A stretch of DNA of 64,000 bases from Siphlonurus alternatus. Lineage: Eukaryota > Arthropoda > Insecta > Ephemeroptera > Siphlonuridae. Positions 1 through 13,062 of this stretch are shown piece after piece. Every line of letters starts with the position of its first letter. Position 1 is the stretch's first letter. The translations under genes were made by a program, and so were the position numbers. The stretch lies in contig OX463788.1 in the NCBI GenBank assembly GCA_949825025.1, positions 20,835,799 to 20,899,798 of the forward strand, read 5' to 3'. The notes beneath the pieces were generated by a model. That model was not told the DNA's origin. It saw nothing but the letters and a program-made list of their open reading frames with translations, and did not search any database.

Positions 1-107
1 TTTGTAATAAATAGCCTTACAGTCTATTATATTACTTTGATCCATCGATTGTTCATAAAATTGTTGATTGCTGACTCAAAGCTTGAAGCGTCACTATTAA
101 TTTTCAG

Positions 108-341
108 GTTCCAACGGAGACCCCCTGAGCCCTCAGTCGCTGCACTACATAGGTGCTCCAAACCAGCTAAACTCGTACGAGCAGGCCATCAACTCAGTGG
201 TATCCATCCTGCAGGACTATGATTCGGACAAGTTGTTCCCTGTACTCGGCTTTGGTGCAAGGCTTCCACCTGACGGCAGGGTCTCTCATGAATTCTTTGT
301 CAACATGCACCATGAGAGTCCCTATGTGGAGGGTGTGAAGG
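108..341 (+). CDS. Copine, internal exon (vWA/copine domain, part 1)
   Basis: Copines are cytosolic proteins with two C2 domains that bind membranes in a calcium-dependent way and a C-terminal von Willebrand A-like domain that recruits partners. This exon encodes the middle of the A domain. Diagnostic segments are SLHYIGAPNQLNSYEQA and DSDKLFPVLGFGARLPPDGR, which is near-invariant in the family. The acceptor is TTTTCAG at 101-107 and the donor is G|GTAGGT after 341. The exon enters with two bases of a codon and leaves one base, matching the next exon. The C2 domains and the MIDAS DxSxS segment lie upstream, outside the window, so the gene is cut by the window edge. An open frame continues past 341 into the intron, but conservation stops exactly at the donor. 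Confidence 0.95.
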
Positions 342-435
342 GTAGGTTAACCAAGGAGGGTATGCAACAAATTAAACAAATTGTACTTCATTGCCAGCTT
401 AACAATCGTTCTAAGACAGGCAGCACCTACCTTTT

Positions 436-479
<44 letters not shown>

Positions 480-728
480 AAGATAATTTTAACACTTTTA
501 AGCTAGCTTGTTTTACTTGCTTTCGTCATTTTTGTTTCATACAGTACATATGATTTATCTCTTCATACACAGTACAGTATATATGCTTCTAAGCCATTTT
601 GTTTTGCTGTAGTGTAGTGTACCGTGTTGTACTGTAGTATATTGTAGCTGTACTGGTACCAGCCAAAAATACAGTGGATAATATTTTATGTGAGCGTGCA
701 TATTGAAATGGATGGTTGTTGTTATCAG
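342..728 (+). other. Copine intron
   Basis: AT-rich intron with a long poly-T run (about 440-476) and short degenerate GTAGTGTAGTGTACCGTG-type repeats at 610-650. No gene or mobile element is recognised. Confidence 0.8.
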
Positions 729-907
729 GGGTGTTGGATGCATATCGCTCATGCATCTCACGCATCCAACTGTATGGTCCTACCAACTTCTCTCCTGTGA
801 TTCGTCATGTATCGAGGTTTGCTGAAGTCCACCGTGATGGCTCACACTACTTCATTCTTCTGATCCTCACGGATGGTGTCATCACGGACATGCAGCAGAC
901 TGTGCAG
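729..907 (+). CDS. Copine exon (A domain, part 2)
   Basis: The exon encodes the second part of the A domain, including RIQLYGPTNFSPVIRHVSRF and FILLILTDGVITDMQQT. The LTDG aspartate belongs to the metal-ion-dependent adhesion site of A domains. The acceptor is TTATCAG (ends 728) and the donor is CAG|GTGGGG. The exon takes one base from the previous exon and ends in phase 0, so the spliced reading continues without a break into 2243. Confidence 0.95.
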
Positions 908-2242
908 GTGGGGCTTCCATTTATTTAAGACCGGCTTCACACTCTTTTCCTTGAGCCTTAAACATTATATAATCATGCGCATATTCTTGCACTTAAATGC
1001 TGTCTGAACAGGAACTAACTGCCTTTTTAATTATACTTTATTTGTTGGCAACATATTTTTGTTTATTTCTTAAAAGAAAACTAATTTAAATTTTTCCAAT
1101 AGAATGATTTTATCCTGTTAGTGTCTATATTGCCGATCTCAACTTGGTAGGATTTACATGGATTGCTATTTTATGTTACGAGAAAATGGATTGAGATCAG
1201 AAATGTATGAAAATCTTACCAAGTTGAGATTGGCAATATAGACGCTGCCGTGACAATTTACAAATTGAATTAATTTCCACCACGCATTGAATCTAGATTT
1301 CCTTGAACAGTTTTAAAAGATTAGTGAACCCAAATTAACATGTATTTTTTTTATATATATAAATGGTCTATAGCTTGGCTCAATTTTAGGCTTAAAACAT
1401 GCGTCACATCTCATTGGTAATTTTAATTATTTTTTAAAAGTACGAGGGTCTGACCTCAATTTGCCACAATTAAGGCTCTTCTGGGTTGAATATGATGTGT
1501 GAGACCCAATGCAATATATCAGTGTCTTTTGACCGATTGACCGAGAAGTGTCAGTTTGGTCACAGTTCATCATGTCAACAAACGAGAAGAAGACACGTTG
1601 AGAAGGCGATTACCATCATTATATTTCTTAGTTGTAAATTTTTTTCAATGAGTTGAACAATAAGAGTAACTAACCCTCCTCGCAGCACGCCATCCATGTG
1701 TGGGTCATGTGGGAGGAGGGTTGGTTTGTAAGGTGACAATCACTTAACCCTCGCCCGCCTCTTCACACAGCGGGGAGTCGAAGGAAGGAAAAAAAAAAAA
1801 AGAGAACGAGAAAGCTTTTCGACAATTTCAGCAATTTTATATCGCCAGATAAAATTATTTTTCCTATTCTTCACAATCGTCGCAAAAAATGACACTCTGC
1901 CAGCTCATTTATAGAGCATGAAATAATTTACTTAAAAAGTGTTAACTCCATGGCAGCGTAAACAAGCCTTGCATTTGTTAGCTAAGTCAACAATTTGGCA
2001 AATGCTTTGATTTTCTTTCACATTTTTAGACCTAGCCGCTTCTTTCTGTGGCAGTACGACGTCACTGAATAGCCGGTGTTACAAGCTATTTATTGGGGAA
2101 CTGTAGGTTGATTTTTTTTTTTTTTTTTTTTGCCCTATCTATGATACATGGCATATATAAAGATTAAGGCACGATTCACTAATCCTTTCAGTACTGTCAT
2201 TGTGTGAGATACTGTAACATTGTGTGGACTGACTGTTTGCAG
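908..2242 (+). other. Copine last intron
   Basis: AT-rich intron of 1.3 kb. It holds one small palindromic element (1123-1243), a GC-rich hairpin (about 1672-1726, arms AACCCTCCTC and GAGGAGGGTT) and A/T homopolymers. No coding signal is seen. Confidence 0.8.
1123..1243. mobile_element. Small palindromic (MITE-like) element in copine intron
   Basis: The left end (TCTATATTGCCGATCTCAAC at 1124) is the imperfect reverse complement of the right end (GAGATTGGCAATATAGA, ends about 1242), with CTTGGTAGGATTT and AAATCTTACCAAG further inside. The element is about 120 bp and near-completely self-complementary. It has no coding capacity, and I could not settle a target duplication. Confidence 0.6.
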
Positions 2243-2572
2243 GCGATTGTTGCAGCATCAACACTCCCCATGTCAATCATCATTGTTGGCATAGGTGGTG
2301 CAGACTTCTCAGCCATGGAAACCCTGGACGCAGACACAGTGGCTCTCTCAGCCAATGGGGTGAAGGCAGCTCGGGATATTGTTCAGTTTGTTCCTTTCGG
2401 GCAGTTCGCAAATGCACACCCCACAAATGCTAGGCTACTCTTGGCCAGAGAAGTTTTGGCGGAGGTACCCACACAGTTTTCAGGTTACATGAAATCTAAT
2501 GGAATCAAACCAAATCCTGCCAGGCATGACATTGTATCATTGCCTCCTGATCCTGAACTAACACAAACCTAA
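2243..2572 (+). CDS. Copine terminal exon (A domain end and C-terminus)
   Basis: Encodes 109 residues and a TAA stop at 2570-2572. The segment [19 protein letters not shown] and then [10 protein letters not shown] are hallmark copine sequences. The tail [17 protein letters not shown] followed by [13 protein letters not shown] resembles the CPNE5/8/9 branch, where [10 protein letters not shown] and YMK.GIKPNP are usual, rather than the CPNE1/3 or CPNE6/7 branches. The acceptor GTTTGCAG ends at 2242 and the exon begins in phase 0. The C-terminal tail after GIKPNP is short and ends in a proline/acidic stretch. Confidence 0.95.
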   Translation, partial: AIVAASTLPMSIIIVGIGGADFSAMETLDADTVALSANGVKAARDIVQFVPFGQFANAHPTNARLLLAREVLAEVPTQFSGYMKSNGIKPNPARHDIVSLPPDPELTQT

Positions 2573-3445
2573 AGCTATTATTTATGTAGTTAGCACGACT
2601 TGATGCTTTCTTGGGATGTCAACCTAACCACAATTAAGTCTGCAAATTAAAAATATATAAAACTTTTGCTCTTGGTTTATTGTAAATACATTTTTTTTTA
2701 AATCACTCTCATGTTGCTATGAATTAATTGCTCACTATTTGGATAACTACAAATATCTTGTAAAAGAACATTTATTTTATCTAATATTAAAAAATATATT
2801 ATACTGTGCATTTTAAATGTATATTTACTTGAACTCTATTAATTATAAAATTTTGTGACTTCATTGATCTGTTTACAGTTTACACTCAAGATAATTATAA
2901 AGTTATTATAAACTTTGTAATGATTGGTTTATGGAGTTAGTTGAATAGTAGGATTGCTTCTATTTTTCTATTCCTTGAATGTTAAATGTTTGGAATATGC
3001 AACATGTAATAATTGCATATTTGATTTAGAATCGTTGAAAAACTTCAATCTGATTCCTTGTTTTATTTTAATTCTATAGCTCTACTTTTACCTTTGCAAA
3101 TCAATTATTTCGTTTTTCAATTTTGTAGAGGCTTTTATTTTAGTAAGTTTGGCTCCATTAGACTGCTATGCTATAGGATGCTTGTTGACAAGTCTTTTGT
3201 TAAAATTCCGGGGAGGCTGCTTACTGTTTGTGAGAGCATTGCTTTAGCAGGTAAGCAGCCACCTTTCGCATATGCTCAAAAACCCTGATTAGTGGTAAAT
3301 ATGAAGGGGATAAAAAAGAAAAAAATGTGCTACAATTATTTTTTAACACTGCAGATAACTTGACTCTTAATTGTTGATATTTGCTCCTTGTAATAATCAC
3401 CACGAAATGATAAAGTTAAAATGACACCTTAAACCTTGCAGTGTC
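2573..3445 (+). other. Probable copine 3' UTR and downstream AT-rich DNA
   Basis: No gene is seen. The copine message must end somewhere here or further on. I see no compelling AATAAA directly downstream of the stop; the first clear ones are at 3924-3929 and 4128-4133, both beyond a dispersed repeat, so the poly(A) site is unresolved. Confidence 0.4.
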
Positions 3446-3741
3446 AGCCAGCAGCATTATTATCTCGGTCGTTGAGGTCTGTGACAATTTTTGTCTGCTT
3501 TTTAGTGAGATGTTATTTTAAATAGTGAGGCTTACTCAACCTCATGTACCGAGGACTTGATATATGCCAACAGCTTGCCCTACCAACTTGACTTTTGGAT
3601 TAATTTAGCAGCTGACCCACAGAGATAATATACTCAATCCCTTGAGCAAGGATTCTTGCTGCAGGAACTATAACCTTTAGGTCTAGGTCAACATGGCCTG
3701 TGTTCACCACTAACAAGTAAAAGGTAATAATACTGTGCTAC
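3446..3741 (-). repeat. Dispersed repeat P, copy 1 (SINE-like, minus orientation)
   Basis: Read on the minus strand this begins GTAGCACAGTATTATTACC and ends near AATAATGCTGCTGGCTG, and matches copies at 53937-54290 and 62890-63200 over most of its length. In the middle all copies share GTCAGCTGCTAAATTAATC or a close variant. That segment resembles an RNA polymerase III box A (TGGCTCAGCTGC in copy 2), which suggests a tRNA-derived SINE, but I find no convincing box B. Confidence 0.6.
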
Positions 3742-5490
3742 TGATCACTCTTTTGAACACCTACTTAACCCTTCTTAATTATTCTCTTAAGATGTTTTCC
3801 ATTATTTGTGAAACTATTATTTGTGACTGTCTTACTTGCTTAAGAACTTGGCTCGTAATGAGCAGTCTTTCCGGAATTTCTTCAGTTAATTTGCCCTCGA
3901 GTTTACTAGTGCCATACTTTTGTAATAAACCCACTTAATTTTTTTGTATTGCAGTTTTCTCTGCTACATAAAATTCTATTTTTAAACAAACTTTTTAATT
4001 TTTTTTAAAAAAGATGTGTTTTTTAATATTTTTTTTTCAAATTGATAGTCCTCTGCATCTTTGCTGTGTGTGAATGTTTCAATACAATTATTGTACCATA
4101 AGTTTTTCTGCACAATTAATGATTTTAAATAAATATAATGGAGATCCAACATGGCCGCGCCGTTGTGAGCAATGGACTCTCCGCTGAAATTGTCTCTCCT
4201 GGTAATTATCCCTTTCCTAAATATTCATTAATCTTCTTGATTTCTATCCTTCTCCAGACATTTTGATCCATAAATTATCATTTTCTGCCTCACCTTATCC
4301 CCATAATCCTACTTTGACCCTGCTCACGGTCGACCCACAGGAGTCGACATGCTGAGAATCTTTCAAATTCCTGCCATTCCTTGCATGTTGTTGCTTGCAT
4401 CATCATCCTACATTCCTTGCACCCCACACTACATAGTCAAACCTTAAACTTGATTCAAAGTGCCTTTAATTGTTCCACAGTGATTAAAAGCCGTGGTAAT
4501 TCATTATCTCCTTGAATCTAACATCCCATAATCATCCTACCCATTGTTCATCCATTATCCTTTTCAAGACCCTCCAATTTTTTTGAGACAATCAAAAATT
4601 ACCATCAAAACTTTGTACATGGAATTATTGTCTATTTGACACCTTCGATAAATCTAAAGAAGAAGAAAAAGAAGTATATAAATATAAATGCAGTACACTC
4701 TGTTATATTAAGCAAAAATGAAACAAAAAATGCGTGAAAACTGTAACAAGAGAGTGTAATGACTTGAAATTTATTTTTAATGCTTTTTTGTGTGTAAAAG
4801 AGAAATTTTTCTTCTTCTTTGAAATCATAATTATCTCAAGTAAAAACATGGATTTCTTTTCAATTTATTGTTGTGGTTAAGTGAAAAAGACATTTAAAAA
4901 AGAAAGGAAAAAAATCCTATAAATTTCCAATAGTAAAAATACAATTCTTATATATATATATTATAGGGGAAGTTCTTTTCTACTGCTAGCAGACATTTAT
5001 CCACCATACACATTTTGGTACTTGTACAGTTAATTCTCATGCTTCCAATGTGGTTTATAAGTGTTGCAACTGTTGCATATTCTCAGTTTATGTTGTATCG
5101 TCAGTAAGAGTATTTATCACTGACTGTTCTATTATAGTTATTATAAATAGCTGCAATCCAGCATTAAATTGTCAACTAACTCCTTTCACTAGATGATAAT
5201 AATAGTACAGTACATATATAATTATACGACTTCAAAAAGTATTAAAAATTTACTTCAATGTAATGTAATTCTAAGTTTGAATTGAAACTTACTCTTGCCA
5301 AATTAGATGTTGTAAAGTGTGTTGGGTATTTTATTGGTATTATTCCACCTTTTCTTTTCAATATTATTTTATTATAATACATATACCCTTTATTTTTTTA
5401 TTTTTTCTTTGCTGCCTGATCTGACATCTTGCTTTTAACACAATTTTCGTAATCTTAAATATAATTATTCTAATTTAGTCAATGAAAAAT
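3742..5490. other. Intergenic DNA, nothing recognised
   Basis: AT-rich sequence with homopolymers. Possible AATAAA signals are at 3924-3929 and 4128-4133. No coding frame, RNA gene or terminal-repeat element is recognised. Confidence 0.6.
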
Positions 5491-5650
5491 TACTAACCCA
5501 TTAAAGCCCAGACTTTTTTGGTCTAAAATTTGGACATAAAATTGGCTAACTCTGATTTATTATTATTTTTTTTTTGTGGCCCCAATTTTTGACCTAGAGG
5601 TTTCAAACTTTGACAAGACATAGTTCAAACCTTATTCTTTAGGAATATTG

Positions 5651-6205
5651 GGTTGTATTCACGAAGCGTTAAGGGCATTGGGTGTAGCACCGGTAGTTGG
5701 CAACACTGACGTATCTTCACCATGTTAATTTTTGATCATTGCTCCTCGGAGTAATTTTTGTGCTAGAGCTAAGCTGATTGCTGTAGTATCAAGATAATTA
5801 GTAGCCCAAGTGCACAATTTGGCTAACTAAAGCCTGATTTAAAGAAAAGTATTTTTTTTATATTTTAGAAAAATGCATGTAAATTTAAAAAATTACTAAA
5901 AAATACTTTTCTTTAAATCAGGCTTTATTTAGTCAAATTGTGCACTTGGGCTACTAATTATCTTGATACTACAGCAATCAGCTTAGCTCTAGCATAAAAA
6001 CTACTCCGAGGAGCAATGATAAAAAATTAACATGGTGAAGATACGTCAATGTTGCCAACTACCGGTGCTACACCCAATGCCCTTAAGGAGCGTTTTAGGA
6101 AGAGATATTTTAAGAAGCGTTTTTCTTACCTGTTACCTGGTATAAAAAACGCTTCTTAAAATATCTCTACCTAAAACGCTCCTTAACTCTTCGTGAATAC
6201 CAACC
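5651..6205. mobile_element. Palindromic element D, interrupted by a TTAA element
   Basis: Left end GGTTGTATTCACGAAG is mirrored by the right end CTTCGTGAATACCAACC. Without the insertion at 5669-6086, the rest reads TTAAGGAGCGTTTTAGG, then a palindromic core about a short loop (6120-6140), then CCTAAAACGCTCCTTAA. The element is therefore a fold-back of about 140 bp whose left TTAA was used as an insertion site by a family C element. Confidence 0.75.
5669..6086. mobile_element. TTAA fold-back element, family C, copy 1
   Basis: Bounded by TTAA at 5669-5672 and 6083-6086. The ends TTAAGGGCATTGGGTGTAGC and GCTACACCCAATGCCCTTAA are perfect inverse copies, and the arms remain complementary nearly to the centre (about 5870). 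The TTAA target duplication is the signature of the piggyBac superfamily. There is no coding capacity, so it is a non-autonomous element. A close copy lies at 38769-39183. Confidence 0.85.
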
Positions 6206-6497
6206 ATTGTTCTTAAAAATCACATACCCTTTTTTAGGGTCAGGAAGGGCTCTAGGGTACATACAACAGCTTTTGGAGGAAAAAATGCCTAGATTTTTTT
6301 CAAAATTTCAGTTAAGAACTACTTTTGAATATACATTTAAAACAAAAATGACAATTAAAAGGTTATGACCCTTTTTTTTTTTTTTTTTTTTTGACCCCGA
6401 GTTCCCTGAAATGTTTTTAGTGTGCATTTAGAGCATATTTTGTCTTCAAAAATGAATTCAGAAGGGTCAAATTAGTATAGAAAGATATATTTTACCA

Positions 6498-6528
<31 letters not shown>

Positions 6529-6964
6529 GAAAAAGGGGTGAGGCCAAAATCCACCAGAATCAAACTAGGAATCAAACCCTACTAAGTTGAACATTGCGAG
6601 TTCAAATTTGGCATGCTCTATATTTTAATTTAAAAAAAAAAAAAAAAAAAAAATGGGGTCCAAGGTTACCGGAAATAACCTTTTGTTACCACCATTATAA
6701 ATTTCATCATTTTAAAGGGGTCTACATTATTTTTTTTTTCAGATTTTTCTTATCCCTGTTCCCTCAGGGTACCCTGAAGACCCTGATATGCACTCAGGAT
6801 ACATGGCCCATATATTTAGATGATGTGTATGTATAACCAAGTACTCTGAAAATTTATTTGACTATTTTCATATGTTGTGCCCTGAATGGTCTAATGTCAG
6901 TACCCTGAAGAATTGGGGTACCTTCAATACATACCCACATGGGTACGCTGGACTATAATGGGTT

Positions 6965-9782
6965 TTATATGTCTCAACTAAATATAAGAACAGAAAATTT
7001 ATATTTACTAACATTTTAAATGTAATAAAGCTAGGAATTTTACTGTTATACATAAACAGTTCCAACCAAATAAATCTCTTTTAGATGTTCTTTGTAATTC
7101 TTAAATTCAAATAAATTATGTTGATGACAATCATTGCCTATGACACGAAGCTGTTAATTGTGAAATACAAATAGAAGACGTGTTTTTAAGTGTCAACCAA
7201 TTCTACAAAAGTATTAAAGAAACTACACTTATTCTCATTTTTTTAAACTTAATTTGACTTAACACATAAAATTCTATCAGAACTTTTGTGCTTTCTGGAT
7301 CACACAGATTGCAAAAATGAGCTTGCCTAAACATCACCATAATTAAGATTTATTCTATTCCATTATATTCTTACACAGAATGAGATTTGAGAATAAGCTC
7401 CTTGGCTTCGATCTATAAAAAGCACAGCTGTAACACTTGTTCCAGCACAGAATCATTGATTTAATCATAAGACAACTAATCTTTGCCAGATTAAAAATTG
7501 CTGAGAAAAAATTAAACCATGTATAGATTACTCAAGGCAAATCAAAGATTTCAATATTAAGTTATTTAAAACATTAAAAGATTATTTTACTTTTACTATC
7601 TCGTATAGGATGTCAGTGAATTGCAGTTTTAATTTCAGGCCCATATCTTTATTCACTTCTATCCAAGCTTTTATCTCTTGCATTTGATTTCCTATGATCT
7701 TATCTATATAAAAATGTTATGTTTTAACACCCAAAATTTAATACTGTGTTCTGGGATTTGGGGGGGGGGGGGGGGGCATCCAAAAATGTTAACTTTGGAT
7801 CGAGCAGTGTGGATGACTGCTTGGGAGAGAGAGGGGGAGGTAATTCCTTCTATCTATTTTAGGATCTTCTGATCTGCTAGAAGTTCCCCTCCCCCCTCCA
7901 CACACACACATATACACACCTGTGGATTTGTCCTTGACTTATTGAATTGCCACATGCTGTCTTCATTTTCTCCTATAATACCAATCCTATAATACCATTA
8001 GTGTTGAAGTTAATGAAGTTAATACACATCTAAAGAAGATGCAGACCAATAGCATAATATATTGTAAAATGTGCTAAACTAGCTTTTACATCTCCTGTAG
8101 ACTTACTTTATAGCTATCAAACTCTTCCCATCTATAATACAATCATAACTTAATTCTTCTTGCCCTTCTATAAATACTCAGGACTTTTAATGCTTTTATA
8201 TTTCTACTTGCTGCTATATGATGATATGATATAAACATGTACATATATATGGTATATAAAATTATGTGAATTATAAATGTTATTTTTTATCTGTGATACA
8301 ATTTTATCACTTCGTCAAACTGCTCTGTTTAACATATATTTGTAATTTTAATGGCTTGATTTTATAGTAGTTAATGGTGTTTAATATTCTATGCATTCAC
8401 ATTTTATTTAATATCCAGATAAATGTAATTGCACTTTATAATATAGCAACAATTTTTTCTCATTTTTTAGTACAGTTAATTCAAAAGTCAGCATAAATTT
8501 TCTTTTTGAAGCACATATGCATGAAACATAATATATATAATGCCACATAACTAAAGTTCAAACGTTCAATTATTTTCAAGACAAAATAATTAGAGTATGT
8601 ATTAGAAATATACAGAGCCTTTTGCAACTACTGATTGATTTACAAAAGCGTTGTTCAAAATAGAAAATATTAAAATAGCCACAACACTTAATTAGCACTT
8701 GTCCAGCACTTCTTGGTGTCTAAAACACTAGCCATTAAAACACTGGCACCATTAGTGAGGTTAAATTCAATTATTTAATTGCTAACCTTGGACAATAAAA
8801 TTAACCTCATATGAGAGTTTATATATTATATTGTATATAATTATGTATTATTATATATTATATTACCCATTACATCTAATATATATTAAGCCATATATTT
8901 TAAAAATATCTAAAATCTAAGACTCTGCATGGAGTGAAACTAAACTTGTGTATATCACCTCATGCTTACTTACAACAATTTATGCACCGTGCATTCAAAG
9001 AATCTCCAATATTTTGATTTAGAATATAAACAGCAATTCAAATTGGCAATAACAATTTTATACATTTGGTATAATTAAGAGCCGAAATTTTTAGGAAAAT
9101 AGGTTATGAAATCATATAATTGTCATAAATATCTCATCTCTTCTTGCAATATCTCTGTAATACTGAAGTAACACCCCATGATACTTTAAATAAATGTAGA
9201 TTCCTATATATTATATGCTATTCTAGGTATATGTGACCTCTTCATGTCTAAATTCTAATGTCGAGACTATTCTTCAGAAGTGGGTCACAAGCCAGCTGGG
9301 AGATTGTTGCCGTAATTACATTACCTCTCAAGTCATACTATCTGTGCAATATTTTTTAATATAAATCATAAATATTGCAGCAACTTGTTATCACTATTTA
9401 GAAGCAAGATAACATAACATATGTGTTTGCAGACTGTGTCTGGCTGTACTATATTAAAAATAAATTTAATTATCAGTAGAGGTCTGTGCATTTAAGTAGG
9501 CGGCCCACAATGTTTGCCATTACATCACCCAAATAAATCAAACTTACAGAGAGGGAATGCTTGACCGATACAGAACTGTGCTGAGCTTATATTTACTTTT
9601 ATGATAAATTAATAAATTTGCACACTGAGGGCTGACCATTTCACCGACTGCTATACTGTTATTTCATTACTACTAAAAATTAATAAAATTGTTTCATTTT
9701 GATAGAACATCAGAACTTAAGTAGCTGTAGCAGCACCTTTCACTTTAATTTTGAGGATTTAGGAGTCAAAAATTAAAATATA

Positions 9783-9829
<47 letters not shown>

Positions 9830-12062
9830 ATGATGACACGAAAGTACAGGTAAATAATATATCCATTAATTATGCAACAAAAAATCATGAAGGTTATTTG
9901 GGTTGATCATTAAACGAAAGATAATCTTTTCAGTTCATTTTTAATGTTTAAAGTCGAAAATAGTATTGATATCGCTTTTCTTCTAATTTTCTTTTTAAGA
10001 GCAGCCTAAATGAGCCTTGCCTAAATTTCTTGCTGTTCAGCATATAGGAATAAACTTGTGGCAAGTAGCCTGGCAGTTATAAATCAGGCCCCTGGCCTCC
10101 CCTTTAATTATGCCACTGCAGCAGCCATAAGTTCTATGATTTTTATGGCACTTTTTGTCTTGAACTTACAATTAAAAAAAAAGGGCAGCTTAAAATTCTG
10201 CGATTAACTTTTTCACCAAAGAAAAATAAATAAGGATGAAATAATTGAATGTGCATTAAATAAATCGTGGAAAAGGGGTTGGGTAGAGAATAGTATGATG
10301 AAAAATTTAACTCTATAATTCTTAAAATATGGGTAAAAATTGTTTATTATCTTTAAAATAAATTATTTGTATAAAATATTTAGGATTCGATTATTAATTT
10401 AATACAATATATGCACAAAATATAGCTTACGGCTTAGTTTTGCAATTAAGTAAACTGACTTTTGAATGACAATTTTTGTTGTTATTAATCATATTTATCT
10501 TATTTTACTCACAAATACATATTCCTACCAAAAGCGGTGAAATGCAGTTACTGATACAATTAATTACCTAGTTTGTTCCCTTTTTCCTAGCTATCTGTAC
10601 TGAACTGTGTACTGTGTGAGAGAGTGGTGTATATCTTGCAGCCACCATTTTTGGTACTTCTCTCGCCTGGTGTAATTGAGCGTTTGTGGGATGTTTAATT
10701 GTAGTGCAATTTTTGTATTGTAATTTAATATTGCCAAGCTGTTTTCTCTTCTCTAACTTGTTGTTAACATATTTGTAAAAAGAATGGATAAAATTTGCTT
10801 GAAGGAAATATATATGGGGAATAAAAATAATAAATATAAATACTTTTAAGCATTTAAGGTGTGATTGCATGTAGTGTAGTGATGGTGGTTTCTGTGTAGT
10901 AGAAACCATGCAGCACAATCATTCTCAGCAATTATTAAATCAAACATTATCTTTGTAGTGTATATATGAAGTACGTATATTAATTTGCACCAAGCTTCCG
11001 TCATTCACGCAAGCGTTTACTTCTGGAAATTTCCAAAATGATGTAGAGTTTTTACTCATTTTCCCCTCCCATTGTGGCCTATAATATTTCAAATGAAAGC
11101 AAATGTATGTTATTTATGTAATTCAAGTAAAAATTACGTTGCTCCCTCCCTGGGGTAAATACATCTCACTTTCCACCCAGTGCAGTGATGCACTTGTGTG
11201 CCGTTCCCCAGGCTTTGGACATCACTTTGGTCCATTGAGAAAAAGTAGAGGTGTCCGCCCTGACTGAGGTGTTCCACGGTTCCCTCAGTCTCACCTCAGC
11301 AAATGCTGGAACGCGTAACAGGCCGTGGCCATCATCCGTTCCCCACCTTATCCCTACAAAAAAAAAAAACATTTCAGACGTAAACTCTCGCTTTGAAAGG
11401 CTGTAGGCTATAGAGGCTTCAAGTCAGCTGATTTTGCGGTGTTCCCACCGTCCCATCCAAACCTATGTAAAAAAAAACTTGAAATCGCTTTTTTGGTATT
11501 AAAGAAATTTTTTAGAGGCAAATAAGTTCTTGATTCATTATCAGAAGACCTCTAAATGGGGGGGGGGGTAGGAAATGGTTTCAAATTAATAACTTTAATA
11601 TTTACTGAGAAAACATTCAAATTTTGTAACATGGTGGCTTATGGAGAAAATTTTCCCGCCGGGGAACACTTGAAGCCTCTAAAGACAGACTTAGCAAGCA
11701 CCTTTGCATTGACCATGGTGCACTACAGTATTTATAAATTTTCTTTAAATTTTCTCAAATAAATTATTATTACCTCATTATGTTCTTCATTTTGAACAAT
11801 TCAATCATATGAAATATGAAAGCATGTGATTTTTTTAATGTTATTCAAGGGGTTAGTTGAGTCTTGCGCTGTATTTATTTCTAAATTATATAGTTACATG
11901 TATTTTTTTTACCAATTCCGATCAATTACTGATGGATTAACTGTACACCCATCCAATGTATTCAGGCAAGATAAAAACATTTACATACATCTCATAAAAA
12001 AATGCTTATGATTTGATAAAAGCATATGTTTTTTGTTTTTATTGGGGGAGGGGGTTGATTGT
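6965..12062. other. Intergenic DNA, mostly unremarkable
   Basis: AT-rich, with a poly-G run at about 7758-7776 and an (AAAT)n tract at 9781-9831. A GC-richer patch at 11160-11350 has an open minus-strand frame of 68 codons that I cannot assign to any family. I see no convincing exon, RNA gene or mobile element. Confidence 0.55.
9781..9831. repeat. (AAAT)n microsatellite
   Basis: A run of about a dozen AAAT units. Confidence 0.95.
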
Positions 12063-12286
12063 GTACCGACGGGACGGGAGACTTAAATTTGTCTATACTT
12101 GTATGCCTTATGGGTGATGTCATGAGAGATGTTTTGCATAAAAGTATAAGTGATCAAATTAAAAGCAAGAGGTGTCATAGCCTGACATACCTTACTTCAC
12201 AAATACAATACACATTGTTGCCAATTCAGCCAATATATGATAATATGATGCAAACAACAAGAGAAATTGAAGTCCCCCACTGGTAC
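12063..12286. mobile_element. Palindromic element family F, copy 1
   Basis: Starts GTACCGACGGGACGGGAGAC and ends AAGTCCCCCACTGGTAC. The body shares CTTATGGGTGATGTCATGAG with copy 3 (40452-40632). It is a non-coding element of about 220 bp with GTAC at its termini. Confidence 0.6.
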
Positions 12287-12879
12287 TAACTGATGTACAC
12301 AAATTGTGAACATTTATAATTGCCATCATCCTCGCTGTTTAACTTCTGCATTGGTACTTTAATACGTTAATTACCATTTAACTAAACTCTATATTGCTAT
12401 ATTTTAATTGAATTGCATACGTTAATTATATATATTATAAGCAGTCAATCTCTACTTGCAATCAATGAAGCATCTCCACGATGTGAAACATCTTGATAGA
12501 ATAATAAATAATTTTTGATGTGAACCTGTGACCAACAAGATTTACCCCTACTGTGACTTTTTCAGTCGGTAAGGTCTTGCTGGTTTTATTCCTGTCCTTT
12601 TCTTTAATAATACATACCAACCTTTATGTGTTTTTTTTCTCCTTAAAATTGGGTTATTTTAAAAACAACAAGGAATTAAATTAATTATATAATTATTTAA
12701 AATTATTCAATGTCATTTTGTTTTGTTGTATTCCAGTTTAAATTTCCTTAGGTTGTAGTATGAAATTTCACAGCTAAATGAATAAAATTAATTTTTTTTC
12801 TTCTATTTTCTCTCAAACAGTATAAAATAAGTATTGGCAAACTTAATTGCAATAAAATCAAATTTGTACACTAATTAAG

Positions 12880-13062
12880 GGGGCCGGCATTAAATTTGTC
12901 TTAATTGTTACTTCGTAAGATGTGTATTGAATTTGTGGAGTGAAGATCAGGCGATCTTACATCTTGTTTTTTTATCACTCATGCTTTGATCCCAAACGTC
13001 TTTCATGATATCACCCATAAAGCCTGCATATTGACAAATTTAACACCCCCATCGGGTACATT
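12880..13062. mobile_element. Palindromic element family F, copy 2 (inverted, decayed)
   Basis: The right part CACCCATAAAGCCTGCATAT and the end ACACCCCCATCGGGTAC are the inverse of the family F left end and body. The left end is eroded (GGGGGCCGGCATTAAATTTG). This copy is oriented opposite to copies 1 and 3. Confidence 0.5.

Larger units (their letters stand above)
5494..6964. mobile_element. Putative composite element with ends ACCCATTAAAGCCC / GGACTATAATGGGT
   Basis: The left end ACCCATTAAAGCCCAGAC and the right end GCTGGACTATAATGGGT are imperfect inverse copies about 1.47 kb apart. The interior is low in complexity (poly-T runs near 6370 and 6500, poly-A near 6632) and carries the nested elements at 5651-6205. 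No transposase frame is seen. The pairing of these two ends is an inference from short sequences. Confidence 0.35.

Noticed and set aside
342..553. Frame continuing after the copine exon into a poly-Phe stretch
   Set aside because: Poly-T intron sequence after a good donor; the homology continues at 729.
11166..11372. Minus-strand 68-codon frame in a GC-richer patch
   Set aside because: No recognised domain, no splice sites, no second copy in the window.
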